From positions 505,501 to 569,500 of the forward strand of contig JACDQD010000102.1 of assembly GCA_019843655.1 (NCBI GenBank): 64,000 nt of DNA, in the 5' to 3' direction. The position numbers were made by a program, and so were the translations under genes. Below the pieces are notes generated by a model that saw nothing but the letters and a program-made list of their open reading frames with translations, was not told the DNA's origin and did no database searches. This DNA is from Lethocerus indicus. Lineage: Eukaryota; Arthropoda; Insecta; Hemiptera; Belostomatidae. This document shows positions 1 to 14,000 of the stretch, one piece after another; within the stretch, counting starts at the first letter, position 1, and every line of letters begins with the position of its first letter.

Positions 1-3000
1 TAACCAGATTTGCTTTAATAATAAACATCAGCGTGCGATTTTATCCACAGTTATCTTCGTTTCCTCGTTCCTAGCCTTAATAAAGGAGTCTTAATAATAT
101 TTGAACATAGTAGGGATAGCATACTTTTGGTTTAGCGATTGTATTTGTGCACGAGGACTTTTGTTCTGTATCTCCACATAGAGTGAATAGTACAGCAAAA
201 TATTTTTCGTTCTAACTCGATGACTTACGTCTAAGTATCTGAGAAATGTTCCTTTAAGACATAAAAATGTATTTTGAAGGTACAGGTTCTTCAGTTCGGC
301 GAAATGAATTATCAATTGAATATAGAGTAAATAAATTAATTAAAATATAAATGTTTCAATTTCCTGTGCCCTTCGGATTAATCCATATTAAGTAGTTTTT
401 GATCCCGCAGCTTTGTTCCTCGCGTGTATTATACGTTAAACAATGTGTATATCAGAATGAGACTGTTCACTGGTTGATGTCTAAAGGTGAACTCCTGGCC
501 CCGATAGGGTTCACACGGCAATTAACGTCTGTGTTCCGACCGAGGGGGGGCGGAAAAATTGACTGAACTAATCCGTCGGCTCGGGCAAGTCGAACGGCGT
601 TAATCGGGGCCGGTGATCTCGCGTCCAGCACGAAATCCTACAGACCGCACGCGCTAGTTTTCAACAGTACGCAGCCGGGCAGTGTTCGAAAATCTAGCCC
701 CGATCCCGGAATAATTCAATTAATTCGACCTTATCCTCGAAATCAATTAGGCCGGATGACAGACACGCGATTCCGACACCGATTTAATTTCTGGGCGGGG
801 ATCGAGCATTCCCCAAGCCGCCTGGTGAATAGATCTACCCCGCCACCTGCAGCAGCGAGACATAGTGAATATTTCAACCAGTAATTTCCGCATCTTAGAA
901 ATCGAGCCGGTGGTCCGGTAAAACACATAACATTCCCTTCCACTTGAACGGATTCGCAAGGAGGAACCTCTGCAGAATTAGTTAATAACGAGAAGATCCA
1001 TAAAAAGGAAACATCGAGATTAATTCGGCAGGCAGTCCTAAGAGGAAGTCTTTCCTAAATATCAAAAAGAATGTAATAAAGCACGTTATAATTATCTAGT
1101 TACACGGGTGTAATGGGTTCTAGTTACTCTTGCTTGTTTGGTCCAGACAGACATCAACCTGTGTGCTCACCCTTTAAGATTAATATAATCAAAGTAGATT
1201 ATATCAATAAATATTCCTCTTGAGTTGTTAGTACATCGCTAAACTCGATGTAAAAGTTGTTAGTCGCTATAAACTCGATATTCCTTCCTTCTATGTAGTT
1301 TTCCTATTTTTATACTCTTGGGAGTTTATTTACCGGCACTTAAACAACCGCCGAGTGTTGTGCCTTGTGGAGTGGATTCGGTGAAACAATAAAAACCGTC
1401 GTGCCGAATAAGGTGAAATAAAATCGGCCGTACGAAAAAAAGTATTGTAATAATATATTGGCACGCATTTTAATTAGCAAAGTGGCCGCAATCACGCGAC
1501 ACTGTGTCCGCCCCATGCCTGACCGCCGTAAATTCCGGTGAAATTTCACGCTCGCCCTAATTGACGAAAACGCCGTACAAATATATACCGCCGCTCTGTG
1601 GGTAGACCAGAAAAACCTCTGTATAGTACTCCGTTAAAATTAATATCTTTTTAGTGTTTTATTATAATAAAAATTAAAATAATAATAATAACAATACTGA
1701 TCATCGACTGGTTCCCTGGGTCCCTGGTCGACTGGGCATAATTCCCATATAGAAACCACTAGTAAATAAGTACATGTTTCTTGTACAGGAAACTGCCGAC
1801 CATATGTTTTAGTATTAATTCCAAATTTTCCAATGATATTTGGTCCTAACCGCAAAAACCTATTATGCACTGATGATAGATTAACTTTATGATAGGGTTT
1901 ACGTGTTATTGAATAATTTGGTTGTGGGTGATATCGATCAGTTGTTTTTTTTTGTATAAATCCAGAATTGATGTGCTTGCAAGCGGACACCCTCCGGTCA
2001 AGTCGGCAGGTTATGTGGTTTGTGCTTAATTTGCCTGGGGCTTGTGTGTGTGTTGTGTGTGCCCGCGGAGTCCAACGTTGAATATTAATACAAGCCTTGT
2101 TTTTGTACAGCGAACCGATCAGGATTTCCATAATTAATTGTTTGTACTCGCTGGCCAACCGGGGCCGGACCCCTCGACCACCCTTGTAGCGATTAGACCT
2201 TTCGTAACCCCTTTTTTAGAAAAATATCGACATTAAAAAAACCTCGTGTGGGTTTTATTTTAATAAAGTTAAAAAATCAAGTGAAGAGTTTGAACTTCAG
2301 CAACCGCTTAAGTCTTACTGCCTCAAAGCATGCATTGCATTTTTAATTACACTTTTGAATCTCGAAACAAATAATCAGAACTGTATTCCTGTAATATAAG
2401 ATTGGCGTTCAAAACTAATAACTAATTTGACTGGAATATACTCCATGGCACTTTAAACATCCAGTTGGTATTGTATAAGATCCTATCGAGGTATTTAATG
2501 ATACCTTCGGTTCAACTTTATTTTCGGAGCCCTTGGCGTACAAAAAAAATAAATAAGAAATTAGCGTCCCCCTTCCTCCTCTATCGCTTTTACCTTTAAT
2601 CCGTTTCCAATTATCTCTCCCTCGCGCCAAGAGCAAAGGTAGAGACTTTTTAACGCTTTTTTTCTCTGGCACTAGATCTTTCTCGTTAGTAATTATCGTT
2701 TTCTCAAAAGGAAGGTCTGGCCCCATTCCTTATTAGGAATTAATCGTTAAGTTCGATTGTCAGTTTATATTTAAAGACTCTCAGGAGGAGATTCTCATTC
2801 ACTCAGCCGAGACCGGTTTTCTCTTTCTTCTGTATTCAGACACCGGTTTATGCTTTAAAAGAAATTTGTTATTGAGCAAATTGGTACAAAGTGTATCACA
2901 ATTGTATAGTGTGAAAATATCTCTATAATAAAGAGCAACCGATTGCGATAGTGTTTGGAAAAAATTCAAATAAATTGCAAATGTGATTCTATTCTGCCGG

Positions 3001-6000
3001 TTTACTACTGTAGACAAGTATCCACTGTAGAGAATTCCAGTGGAATACGGGTAAAATAAGCCCACTCATTCATTCCCTCCTTTTCACACTCCTCTGCCCG
3101 CTTTCAATTTCTCTCGCTCCCTCTCACTTTATCCACCCCAATTGTCGGAGCCCCGGCCTCCTAAGTGCAACCGGCCTCCTTTTTCCAATAGCGCCGCGTC
3201 GAAGGAGGAGTCCCGTTCGTTCGCCTCGCGTTCCATTCTTTTACAACCGAGTGGATCCCGAAGGGCCCTTCAAAGGCCAGCAACCCCCCCCTGTCGTGTT
3301 GTCGTACCCGGGGATATATATACTCACTACCACTGTTTTAAAGGTTTATATCTTGTAACGACATTGGGGTTATATGTCCCATTAGTCCAGAATTTTCTCT
3401 CTCTCACGAGAGACGATGAACCATTCAAATTTATTATTTCTATTACAGTTTCTGTTTAATTTCGCAGGAGCAGTAAAGAAAAAAGCTACTTATTTTTCAC
3501 TTTTTATTTACGGTATATCGGTCGACTAGGTAAGAAAACATTACAGTCCGTATCCCCCTTACTTGAACCCGAGTTCACTCTCTGCAGAGTTCCTATAGGA
3601 GCCAGCGGGGAATGGATAAGTCGGGGCGAACGTGCTGCCGGGAGTGTGGAAAAGTTAGGAATGAGGATGAATGGAAGGCCCCTAACAAAAGAAGGAAGAA
3701 AAAGTGTAAAGACAAGGAAAAAGAGGAGTAGGAAGCGAACTCTTCTATTCCTTCTATTTTCTACTCCTATTATTGGAAAACGGAAAACCATTAGACCGCA
3801 CGGCCCGGGAACTCTATTAGCGAACCGGTAAGGGGGGTGGAGGAAGGGTTTTCTCCGTCGCCGGGAAATCCGATACTCTTAACCCTTTTTCCGTCCCATA
3901 AGTAATGCCGTATTCAAAAGGAAGATTTCTAAAGTTACAGTAAACGATTCGTTTGCTCCTAAACTGCCGCTACATCTTGCCGTCTCATTTAAAACGAACC
4001 AATTCCTGGAGGGCCTTATAAAATACGTTTTTTTTTCGTCGTTTCCGTTTCGCCCTTAGTTTTATTAGATCTTTCCTGGAAACCTACCAGGGATGTTGTC
4101 GACTTGAAGCGAACACAATTACGGCATTAGGGATTCCCGTGAAAAGTAAGCGAAGGGAGAAACATAAATTTCATCATTTTCATACGGGAGGATGCAATGA
4201 ATACCGTATTCTACCAGTGCACAATACACAATACGTTCAAGGGAAATGTATTTTTTTTTAAATATTGCTTTTAACTTGCGTTAAATTTGTTTTAATTGCG
4301 ATCCGATAAAAGCTGAACGTTTCAAGCCAATTTTCAAAATTACCGGAAGTGCATAGGCCCCCAGTTAATAATAGAGTGCAGCGGTGTTATAAAGTGGTTA
4401 TCGCCGAGTGCGATCGCCGGTCCTATTCCCACTGAGACAAACTATAGCAATCAATCACCCACAAGTCAAGTGCAAGTCTAGTGTCTAAAAGGGCGCAGCG
4501 ACCCCCTAAACTTTTGCCCAGAGATAAAATCTCTGTGAAACCTTTATTGGCCAGGTATTTCGAACTGCGGCGGGCAACTTTCGCAGTGGCCACACTCGGA
4601 GAATTCCCGGTAATTAACAGGCATAATGGGAGTTGTGTCGAGATAAGAGATCTGAAAATTGAAAACCAGGTAGTCCGGTCACCCCACCGGGTAACATTTT
4701 GCGGTGTGTTTTGACCGCATCAAAGGTCCCAAGGGATGTCCCTTCGGCCCTTTTATTTATGGAGAATTCTGGGGTTTGCCACAAAAGGGAGGTACCGTTT
4801 TGGCCTGCGTTTACTTGCTCTTTCCCTCGGTAACTGCCTTGCCTGAGTTTTCTGAGCCGCGCTAGGCATTCATTAACGTCATGTCCGAACCTGGTTGTGT
4901 CAACTTATTTATATACATTACAAGCTAACGAACTCGAAACGGAATAGAAAATAATTATCATTCTAGTTTTATAAAATACCTTATTCGGACCGACCACCGA
5001 TTTTGAAGAATAATTGCGGGAATAGTTGACGAATCAAATGTCCAATTAATAGTTAGTTATATGATCAATCCGTTATCAGAAAAGATAAATTGGTGGATAT
5101 GCGTTAAAATAATCATACGATTAGACACGATGATACTTTTATCTAAACATAAAATTTTGTGATGTGATCCAGAAAGCATATAATGATTGCGTTTCATGGG
5201 CAATTTCTTCTTCGGTAGCTCTTCATCGAAATACCGATTTCTCCTTCCCCAAATCGGCTTACCATGCTCGGTTACCTTTAAAAATAAAGTTGTCCCGATC
5301 CCTCTCTCTCTCGCCCTTCCCTTTCTTCTTTTTCTTCCTCCTTTTTTTTAAGAAACTTTTTTCTGCGGTATTAAACTCTCGTTAAAACTCTTTTGCGACT
5401 CAGGCGCCTCTCCGGCGGCGGTTAAACCGGAATAATGCACGAGGTTCCGATTTTCCGAAGCTCTATTTATCTGTCCCTGTCCAAATTTGGCCACCGGGGA
5501 ATCCGCTTCGGGATATAAATTCGGAGAACCTACCTCAATACTTACTCTTGATCCTCCCACATTTTTTATTTTAAATTGAACTGTTTTACAGTATTATTAC
5601 TAGTAGTGTACTATTTTAATAGTAGTTTTGCTAATACGAATTGTACTCTAGTGATCTATTTTTCGATTTGTGAATTAATATTTAGAGATATTCAGCTGAT
5701 ATAGGGAGAATTATATACCAAACTCCTTTGTTGATACAAATCCACTAGTCCCAACATTATTTTCCACTCACACAAGCCATATTAAAACCCTTTTGCAATG
5801 TGGTGTTTTTGCAAATAATTTTAATTCAAATAAATGTAGGGAGTACTTACTTCAGTTACAATATATGAAAATTTAACACACATTTAGTAATGAAGAACAT
5901 GTTATATTTAGCTTGGAGTACAATAGTATTTTCATGTTCCTCGCTGGTTCATTTATCACTTTTTTATCACCCTCGAAAAAGCGGGGAAAACTTTCCAGTT

Positions 6001-8958
6001 TTAGCCTTTCGGGCGAGTCCCGATATCATAAAAGTTAACTTTTACGTCGTAGAATTGAAGCGCTAGGAAAGGGTCTCAGGGCCTCCGTCCGGGACCTGAA
6101 TTGATGATCCCTCCCTTTTGATCACGGCAGATGACAGTTGGGGCCGATTGATTGGGCGATTTCACCTTGCGGCTTTCGGCCTCTATAAGCAGCCTCTAAG
6201 TTAATCTCGCTCCTTTGGAGATCTACTTGTGCTTAACGAAGGCCGTTAACTGGGAATCGATCGGGTAGAAGATCCTGTCCGAGTCCCGACGTCTGTGAAA
6301 AGGGTCTGCTTCGGTATTCAAGGATGGACGGACGACTTGTCTAATATCTATGCTCTAATACAATCATATACAGAGATTTAATTTATTTCCGATTTTACTG
6401 CGGTTAGATTTCGCAAAAATATAAATCCCACTTTTTGACGACGAATATTTGCCCATACATAGCGTATTCAGATAATGCTAGTTATAACTAAATACGAGCT
6501 TCGAAAGCAATCAGTAAACAGTTGGAGAACAATTAATCTGATGATTGGATTTCTTCTGTCACACCCGTCCGGATTCAAATCGATCACTGTCAATGGTATT
6601 AAGCAATGGGTGGTTCGTTTTCACAAATTTAAATTTTTAACAATGAATATTTAAAAACTTAATATACTGGAAAATATACTAAAGCTCTAATAAATAAAAT
6701 ATTCGCATATTGTTGTTATAGGCCCTATCCTTTTCAGACCTGCCCCAAATACTTTGAATGAAATATATAACGTAGTCTGGAGAATAAACAAAAATCGTTT
6801 GAATTTCAATAGATTGTACCTAATAAAGTGTCCCAGTATACAAGGATTTTAGTCGGGATTCGAAGACTGTACGGAAGTTATGTACGGAATGTGTTTCTGA
6901 TGTGGGAGGGGGGGGTGGGCGGCCGAAGTCAAAATTTATGGGTCGGTTCGGGAACAATGGACTGGCGGCCAGCTCTGCGCGTTTTTCTGCGAGCAGAGTG
7001 CCATTCGAGTTCAGTCCGAACAGATGCAGACGGCTGGTCTCTACAGATAATGAAGCAACCGTCGGACACGCAAACACCCGACCCAAGAGCCAATCGATTT
7101 ATAGCCCCCGATACCGCCTCCTCCCGATCGACCCCCGAAACAACTCCCACACCTCTCCACCGCCATCAAGATAAAGCATCTAGATCTCCGTTGGAGGCGT
7201 TAAGTTAAATTGATTGCCGGGGTTTTTTCCTCTCGGGTTTAAGACAGGGGCCCTTCCGATAGGCCTCGGCCGATCGTGGACCACACGCAAGTTACCACAC
7301 GCTTTTACGTGATAAACACCGTTTAATTTGGTAAACTATGTTTATTTTCTACCTCCGGTGACTTAACTTTTTCTTATCACGAGTAATGCCCGAGGGCGTG
7401 AAGTATAAAGGATAATTTGAATCGCGTACGGGTAATGTTTTTCTGGGACTTTTCTGTTACATGAAAGGCGCGAATGTAAAAGTATTTTTATTCTGATTCG
7501 GAAGCATGTCTTTCATTCCACTTATGACTATTAAAGAATAAAAAAAATTCCACCGTTGGATGCACCGTGCTTTCCTCTGAAAATTATTTCGGCGAAATTA
7601 TTGCGCGTAATTACCGAGAGAGATACAACATGTAACGATATCAATCGCTTTGCTCTAGTTTTAGAGATCACGCATATATACACACTTTTCATCATTTTCG
7701 AGGACCTTATTCCCATCCTTGTTTGAAGTAAATAAATCATATTAAATCCTAAAAGAATGTATGTATTTAGTTCACACGTTAAGCCAATAGCCCCCCCGAG
7801 CCGTTAACCGAAAACCCTGCAAAAAAAAACAGTCCATCTGCTCTTGTTCCCGTTCGAATATAAGTCCATTATTATCTCAGCTGCTGGCGGTCATTGGCCG
7901 GCGTCTATTTATTCATCTGTTAATATTCCCTTAGGAAATGGGCCCGTTATTAGGATTTAACTTTTTTTTGTCTTGGTTCCCGGAAATTATTAATATCGAA
8001 AATGCTGAGGAAGGAACTTTATGAAGTCGGCCGGAACGCCGGTGGCCCGGGGGGAGTGGGGGGACTCGAGTTTTGAACCGGGCGGGGCGAAATTTAAATA
8101 ATTTGGGGACTTCGAAAAATGCCTGGCCTTAATGGAAGAGGCCCTCCCCCGGAATCCTTCCCATCCATCTCCACTCCACTTCCCTCGCTTCCATTTTCCG
8201 TTGGGATAGCGAACCCCTTTGGATTAGCGGGCACAGGTGCCACCGACGTCCTCTCCGGTTCCCCTTCTGCCAATCCCGCGGTGGATATATAGCCGGCCTT
8301 CGTGCACCTCCCGGCATTCCTGTAGTATGTCTAGACGGGAGTGGATTATAATGCAGTTAACTAACGGGATTTATCTGCAGGATGCAATTAAAGTCAGTTC
8401 CACTGAGATATGAGAAGACAAATAAATTAGAATCACTGTGTTTCAGTTACCAGTATTATCGTGAAACTGTTAATTTTTTTATCAAGCCTTATTGTCGGCA
8501 CTCCGCCCATACAACAGTGCTCTCCAGTGAGTTTCGTTAGAAAATTATTGAGAAAATGTATTTCTTTAACTCATTGATAGTATTTAATATTTATCTAACG
8601 TTTGTTTTTCTAAATTCCGCAGTGTTCAAATGAATTTTCGCGTCATTCACGTTTCACGTTCGCCCTACGCACAACGTACAATAGAACCGTCGGCACAATA
8701 TGCGGTCTTGTGTGGTCTCTGCGGTGTGGTGGGAAGGAGGAGGGGCTTTCTCACCTCTGATATACGGGCCGCGGGGCCGTGCAATATTTAACGAGGGCTG
8801 AATTTAATGCGGCCTATTTGCCCGCGGAGTGACTGCAGTGAGCTGCGGCAAACCGGGCCTAGTGCCCGAGCCCGCTCCACTACCGCCACCAACCCCTCCA
8901 TTTTCTTCAACCCTTGTGGAAATCGCGCGGACCGCTGACACCGCCCCCACCCCCGGTA
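1..8958 (+). other. Noncoding: upstream intron or 5' region, no gene recognised
   Basis: I see no supportable gene here. The sequence is mainly AT-rich with GC-rich islands at about 540-700, 8030-8330 and 8700-8960. It includes pyrimidine tracts near 3060-3130 and 5300-5350 and scattered homopolymer runs. The longest frame, on the minus strand at 1640-2158, is AT-rich, repetitive at its end (a Tyr run from a TAATAATAA tract) and unlike any family I know. If the gene's earlier exons lie further left, this is intron; if the gene starts inside the window, part of it is 5' flank. Confidence 0.6.
5300..5349 (+). repeat. Pyrimidine tract (CT then T-rich)
   Basis: Fifty bases of almost pure C and T (CCCTCTCTCTCTCGCCC followed by TTTCTTC units and a T run). 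The AG at 5351-5352 directly follows, but no exon with a donor is visible after it. Confidence 0.85.
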
Positions 8959-9097
8959 ATGGCTCCGGACGGCAATCAGCCGCCGCCGAAACCGGCTGAC
9001 GAAGTAGAAAATCCGATCGCTTTTTTGCCGCCTCGCCAACACTACAGGAGGCGGCGGCGGCGGTGCAATCGAATAAAACTGTACCGGATGATGAAAG
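8959..9097 (+). other. Possible initial coding exon (weak)
   Basis: An ATG in a favourable context (purine at -3, G at +4) opens a frame rich in Pro and charged residues (MAPDGNQPPPKPADEVENP), then an Arg run encoded by a CGG repeat. It reaches a fair donor, GATGAAAG then GTGAAT, at 9098. The ORF itself would continue to 9177. Third-position GC is about 64%, above the surrounding AT-rich sequence but not decisive. It would end in phase 1, whereas the candidate exon at 21833 starts in phase 0, so a direct join would need a different 5' boundary there. I recognise no family. It could equally be a chance ORF in a GC-rich island. Confidence 0.15.
9050..9063 (+). repeat. Short (CGG)n repeat
   Basis: About four and a half CGG units inside the GC-rich island at 8700-9180. 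They encode the Arg run of the weak exon candidate there. Confidence 0.85.
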
Positions 9098-10187
9098 GTG
9101 AATTGTCCGTTTGTGACCCCACGGGGCTGATGAACCCCGACCCACTGTCCCGACGAAACTCAGGAACAAATCTCTAATTTGACGAGTACTGAATTGTACT
9201 CGCAGCGAAATAAAGGGACTGGAAAAGCCTTACACCACCGAATAAGGGTCTGCGTGTGTTCTCGACTCTGCCTACTTAATTACTTTTGAAGACTATGTAT
9301 TTTAAATGCATTATACATAGAAATTCATAATGTAATAGTGGTTATGTATTATAGCATTAAAGTGAGACTGTTCTGAAATTGCACGTGACTATATTATCAT
9401 ATTCTTAATTTCTTAGATCTTCCTACTTTACTCGATATTCTTTATCGATAGGTGTGCAAGTTTAGTTCGCTTGCCCAGACTGCCGGCTTGCAGCGCGAGG
9501 TTGCATTCTTTCCATTTCAGTCTCGTCTGGATGCCGCGAAAGTCGTCTATTTAAAGTCCTGAGTACTTGCCAATTAAACAAAACATCTGGACTTAAATGA
9601 AATACAGTCCCGGAGGCCTTATAGCTTACAATGACGGTGCAACGATAGCGCTGACAGGATGCTTTATCGACAGCCGAAACGTGACTAAATTACTGCTAAC
9701 CAATAATACTGTTTCCTGTCGCTTAAGGGAACCGCAACCTCTCTATGTGATAAGAGTACTCTGAACTAATAATATAATGGTTTATATGCAGTAGTGGAGA
9801 GATTGGAAGTTGTATAATGGAAACAAATATATACTATTATTGTTGATCTAGTCGCATAATCGATTGGTATTGTATTATTACATATTAAACTCTAATCAAG
9901 AGAGAATAAGCAAGCGCCCATAGACGAAAATTTAATAAAAACAAAAATCCTCTTAACACAATGCAGGCAAACTGGTTCATCGGCATCCGACATATTCCTC
10001 TCTAATTTAATGATATTAACTACAGAGTGATAAACTAATATTTATTTTATAATAATTTACCTCCTGAGATAAATATATGTTCGCTCATTATACTTGCATA
10101 AAGCATTTAGAAATTAAACTGTTATTTCTTGTTTGTCCGAATGATTCCATCTCAGCGGGGCAGATCAATTAACTGTCGCGTACAATA

Positions 10188-10211
10188 ATAATGATAATTG
10201 CTTATCATTAT
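10188..10211 (+). repeat. Perfect 10-bp inverted repeat, 4-nt loop
   Basis: Arms ATAATGATAA (10188-10197) and TTATCATTAT (10202-10211) are exact reverse complements around TTGC. The AT-rich hairpin contains TAAT/ATTA cores typical of homeodomain sites. Confidence 0.9.
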
Positions 10212-11016
10212 ACGGCGGTTCGATTGTTGACCCAAGGGACATTAACGCCGGCCGCAATATTGTGTCGGCCATCCCTACACCTCCTGGCGAACCGGATCCC
10301 CCCGACACAGGGTCTCCTCTATGTGTCTCCCGGGGTGGGCGTGCGCCCGTGTACCGATCTAATTGTCCGTGGCCGCAATTAGCCGTAATACGCGGCTAAT
10401 TACCGGGCACAATGCGGCGGCTCCGGGACCTACCTACCACGGTTTATTTAATTAATCGTCAAATTATGCAGGTTTAATACATGCTCGACCCCGGGACCTC
10501 CTTGGTGCCATCGGATGCGACCAATTTAAATGTCGCTTCCTTCCCTCTGTTTATATTCCGCTGTCTGCCAAACTGCAGAACTCTGAGGTCCTCGTTGCCG
10601 TAAATTAATATAACCATTTTTATTTGGGATATTTTATTTACGGTAGCTTCCCCTTGTCGCCTGTTTTGGCAGAAGGTCTATCTGAAAAGTGAACCTTGTA
10701 TTCAGTATAACGCCAATAAATATGAATAACTGTTTCATAAAAGAAAAACTGAACCGCTAAGAAACCGATCGTTGCAATTTCAATTTCTCCGTTTCTGGAC
10801 GGTTCCATATGTTAATTGGCTAATCAAATTTGTTCCGCGCTATACATATTAAACTGTTAGTGATAGTTGCAATGTTAAATTGCTATTCGGGGAGAGTTAC
10901 AAGTTACTCCTTGTTCGGTGTGGGTGGAGGGATCCCCAACTTGGTTAAAATTGATTATAAGTCCGACTCTAACTTATTACTCTAGTTCCTCTCTGTATCT
11001 CTCTCCCTCTCCCACC

Positions 11017-11018
<2 letters not shown>

Positions 11019-11047
<29 letters not shown>
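11019..11047 (+). repeat. (CT)n microsatellite
   Basis: Perfect CT repeat of 29 bp at the end of a broader pyrimidine-rich tract that starts near 10981. Confidence 0.95.
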
Positions 11048-11052
<5 letters not shown>

Positions 11053-14000
11053 GGGCCTCGACCGGCGACAAACGGACTCAGGTGGCCAATCCCGAGACGG
11101 ACTAACTGGCTCCTAACACGGCCCCCTAATAACTCTTGGGAAGCCCCAACGCCGGGAAGTTAATCCTCCGGGGGCTACAGCCCGGGCAAAAATTCAATCG
11201 GGACAAATCTATAATTCATGCACTTGGAAGTGCATCTTCCTATTAATTTAAATCATTCACTCGGTTGATTTTCCAGTCGATTGGGAAACAGCTCTGAAAA
11301 GGTAAAGGTTAAAATGTCCGAACTGTAAGCGATGAGAAATATTTGCGTTTTCCACACGTACGGAGGCATTAATCAACCTGAAACAGTTCAAATTGAAATT
11401 CATCAAAATATTCTGGGCCGAATGTGTGATTTTGAACGTTTAGTTTGCTAGGTATCATCTTAAATTAAAATTGTTGTATGAGTAACATACTAAATTACTG
11501 AAGACGGCGGGAAACCGAAACCGGTCTAGTACGGGACCAAATTAGCGTCTGGAGATATTTATCGCTTATTTTATAAATTAGTCCCACCAGAAGGTTAGTA
11601 ATCGTTTCTATCTGTACGGACGTATTACTCTGGACCTATATATTACTACAGACGCTTCTAAGTTTGACTTTCGGTGCGAGTCATATTCACTCACGTTTCC
11701 CATGGTAACAGCCGATAGTTTTCTCGCCCGCGCTAACAGGATCATGCGCCCAACCCGTAATCACGGAATTAGAAGTACAAACACAATTTACCCTCAGGTA
11801 CCCGAGAGGCCTTCGGAGCCGTCGCTTATAATCCCCCACCGTGAACAAACACACGCCCCAGCACTCAACGCACGTTATAATTCATGGAATGGTCGGCGCA
11901 TTACAATTTGGTAGGAACCCGCTGTCGGTTTTAGAAATTATACGCTCGGGACAATTATAACCTTTCGGGCGGCTATTGTCGAACGGACGCCTCTCAACAA
12001 CGAGCCCGTACCGTTTACGAATACCGAATGAAGCCCCGAATTCGGTGGGTGTGCCGTCAACGATAATGGTTACCTTGGTTTTAGGGGTCCGTGTTAATAC
12101 CGGGAAAAAAACCCTCGGCTTTATACCTGTCCGTACGGTGTGGGATGGCATCTGATAGTCCGATGACGGGTTAGTAATTATTACAGCTAGCATGGTTATT
12201 AGACGAGAGCACACACGAATAAAACATGACACAAACGAACTGCATAGAGACCATTCATTAGACGTAATTATAAAGAGAGAGCTACGGAAATAGATTCGGT
12301 TTCAGTCGCTGCATTATGCCGCTGCTAGCTGTTATGCAATCGCGGGGAACAAAAACTAATTTAGTTCCTGAAATACTGCAGAATAGAAATCATGGATTCA
12401 CGAATCGTAAGGAAAATTAGTTCAACAGTACAAATCTAATATACAGATCTTTTATGTTGTCGTGAAATTGACGAATATTATGCCCATTACCAACTAGTAT
12501 CGCTTTTATCAATTGAAGGCCTTCGTTTATTCGCCCAGGACCACACGTTGAAACAAGATTCACTAGTGCGGCCGTACAGGGACCTCAGAGACGGTAGACC
12601 TAAATTGTATATTGTTAATGGTTCGGTAATTTAGTGATATATGTTTTGTACGAAGGGTGAAGTTAACGTCGTTGGTCCCATTCACCAGTGCCACTCTGCC
12701 ATTCTCTGCAGACGCTGTATGAGAGATATGTTCCAAATGAACACATTGTTATAAATTCGAGAAGTATGGAATTTTATATTTTATAATAAATATAACTGTC
12801 ACCGCGTGGCCAATTCCTGGGGGCGGGAAGGACGTGCGCCCGCAAACTTAAATCGGCTGGATCCCATTTAATTTGTCTTTGACAAACACCCATTTATCCC
12901 GAGAGTTTTGGGCAGCCCTGGATCGGTGGGAGGGGGGTGGTGAAGAAGTGGGGTAAAAAATACCACCGGTCCCAGAATTGTTTGGCCGCTTGGGATTGGG
13001 CAAGTACTGGGACTCGTACTTTTAACGAAAAGCGATTTTCGCCTACACATTACCAGATCCGGAAAACGTTCATATTTCCCAGCAGGGCAATTGATTTAGT
13101 GGACATCGCCCCCAGATGCCTCACCCATCGGCGGCGAAAAACGTTTCAAATGTTTGCCCCGCATTACTGAATTTCTGAAAACCGGTGACTTACATGTTTC
13201 TTCCTAGCCAAGAATAAAATCGCCTAATATTTTCTTTAAAGTTAAATAACCTGCATTTATTGTGTCCAAAAAAGAGTATATTTGGAATCCTGTCGTGTCC
13301 AACGAATACTGTTGGGAGTTTCAAAACGACCGCAATTCAAGAAAATGTTCTGAATATCGAAAGTTTGAGCCCGAAGAATATTCAGGTCGCGATCGAGCCC
13401 TCGTTTTGTTCGCGAAATTACATCTTGGTGTAGAAACAACAATTGCAGCTAGAGACCGGATACTTAGTGTGCGTGGAACGGGAAGGAAGCCTCCTTCCCT
13501 GCATCCTCCTGCATTGGAATCGATCCCCATTGTCGCCGCGTTGCGATTCGTTATGAAAGCTGGTAGCTTAATGGGATTCGACAGGAAAAAACGGAAACTG
13601 TCCGATAATAGGATCATTGTCAGACTATTAAGTGATTACACAAGATTAGAGAGTGATTAAGCATTAATATGTTCTAATTGTCTAATGCTACGTGAAAATG
13701 TAGTAAGTCAACTGGATTGTTTTTTACCTATTGTACAATCTGAGCAGGAAATTTATTTCACGGATTTATTTATAACTTTATGAAATATTGTACCCACCAC
13801 TACGTGCCCTAAAGTCCATCCCCTGCGGAATGTCATAAATTCTGCTCATAATCGTATTCAAGTTTTAAACAATTTTATACCCATATTTCATACGCAATAA
13901 ACCGTCGATCGAAAAACAAACAATCCGATATAAGAAAAATCCCGTCGGTTTAGAAATTTTATGCTGAGAAAAGAATACAAGAGGCACGGAAGCGTGGGGG

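Noticed and set aside
1640..2158. 172-residue minus-strand frame
   Set aside because: AT-rich, ends in a Tyr/Asn run produced by a TAATAATAA tract, no domain recognised and no splice-site support.
6900..7210. Overlapping frames on both strands in a GC-rich patch
   Set aside because: Two plus frames and two minus frames are open together, no GT donor bounds any of them, and coding bias is not distinct.
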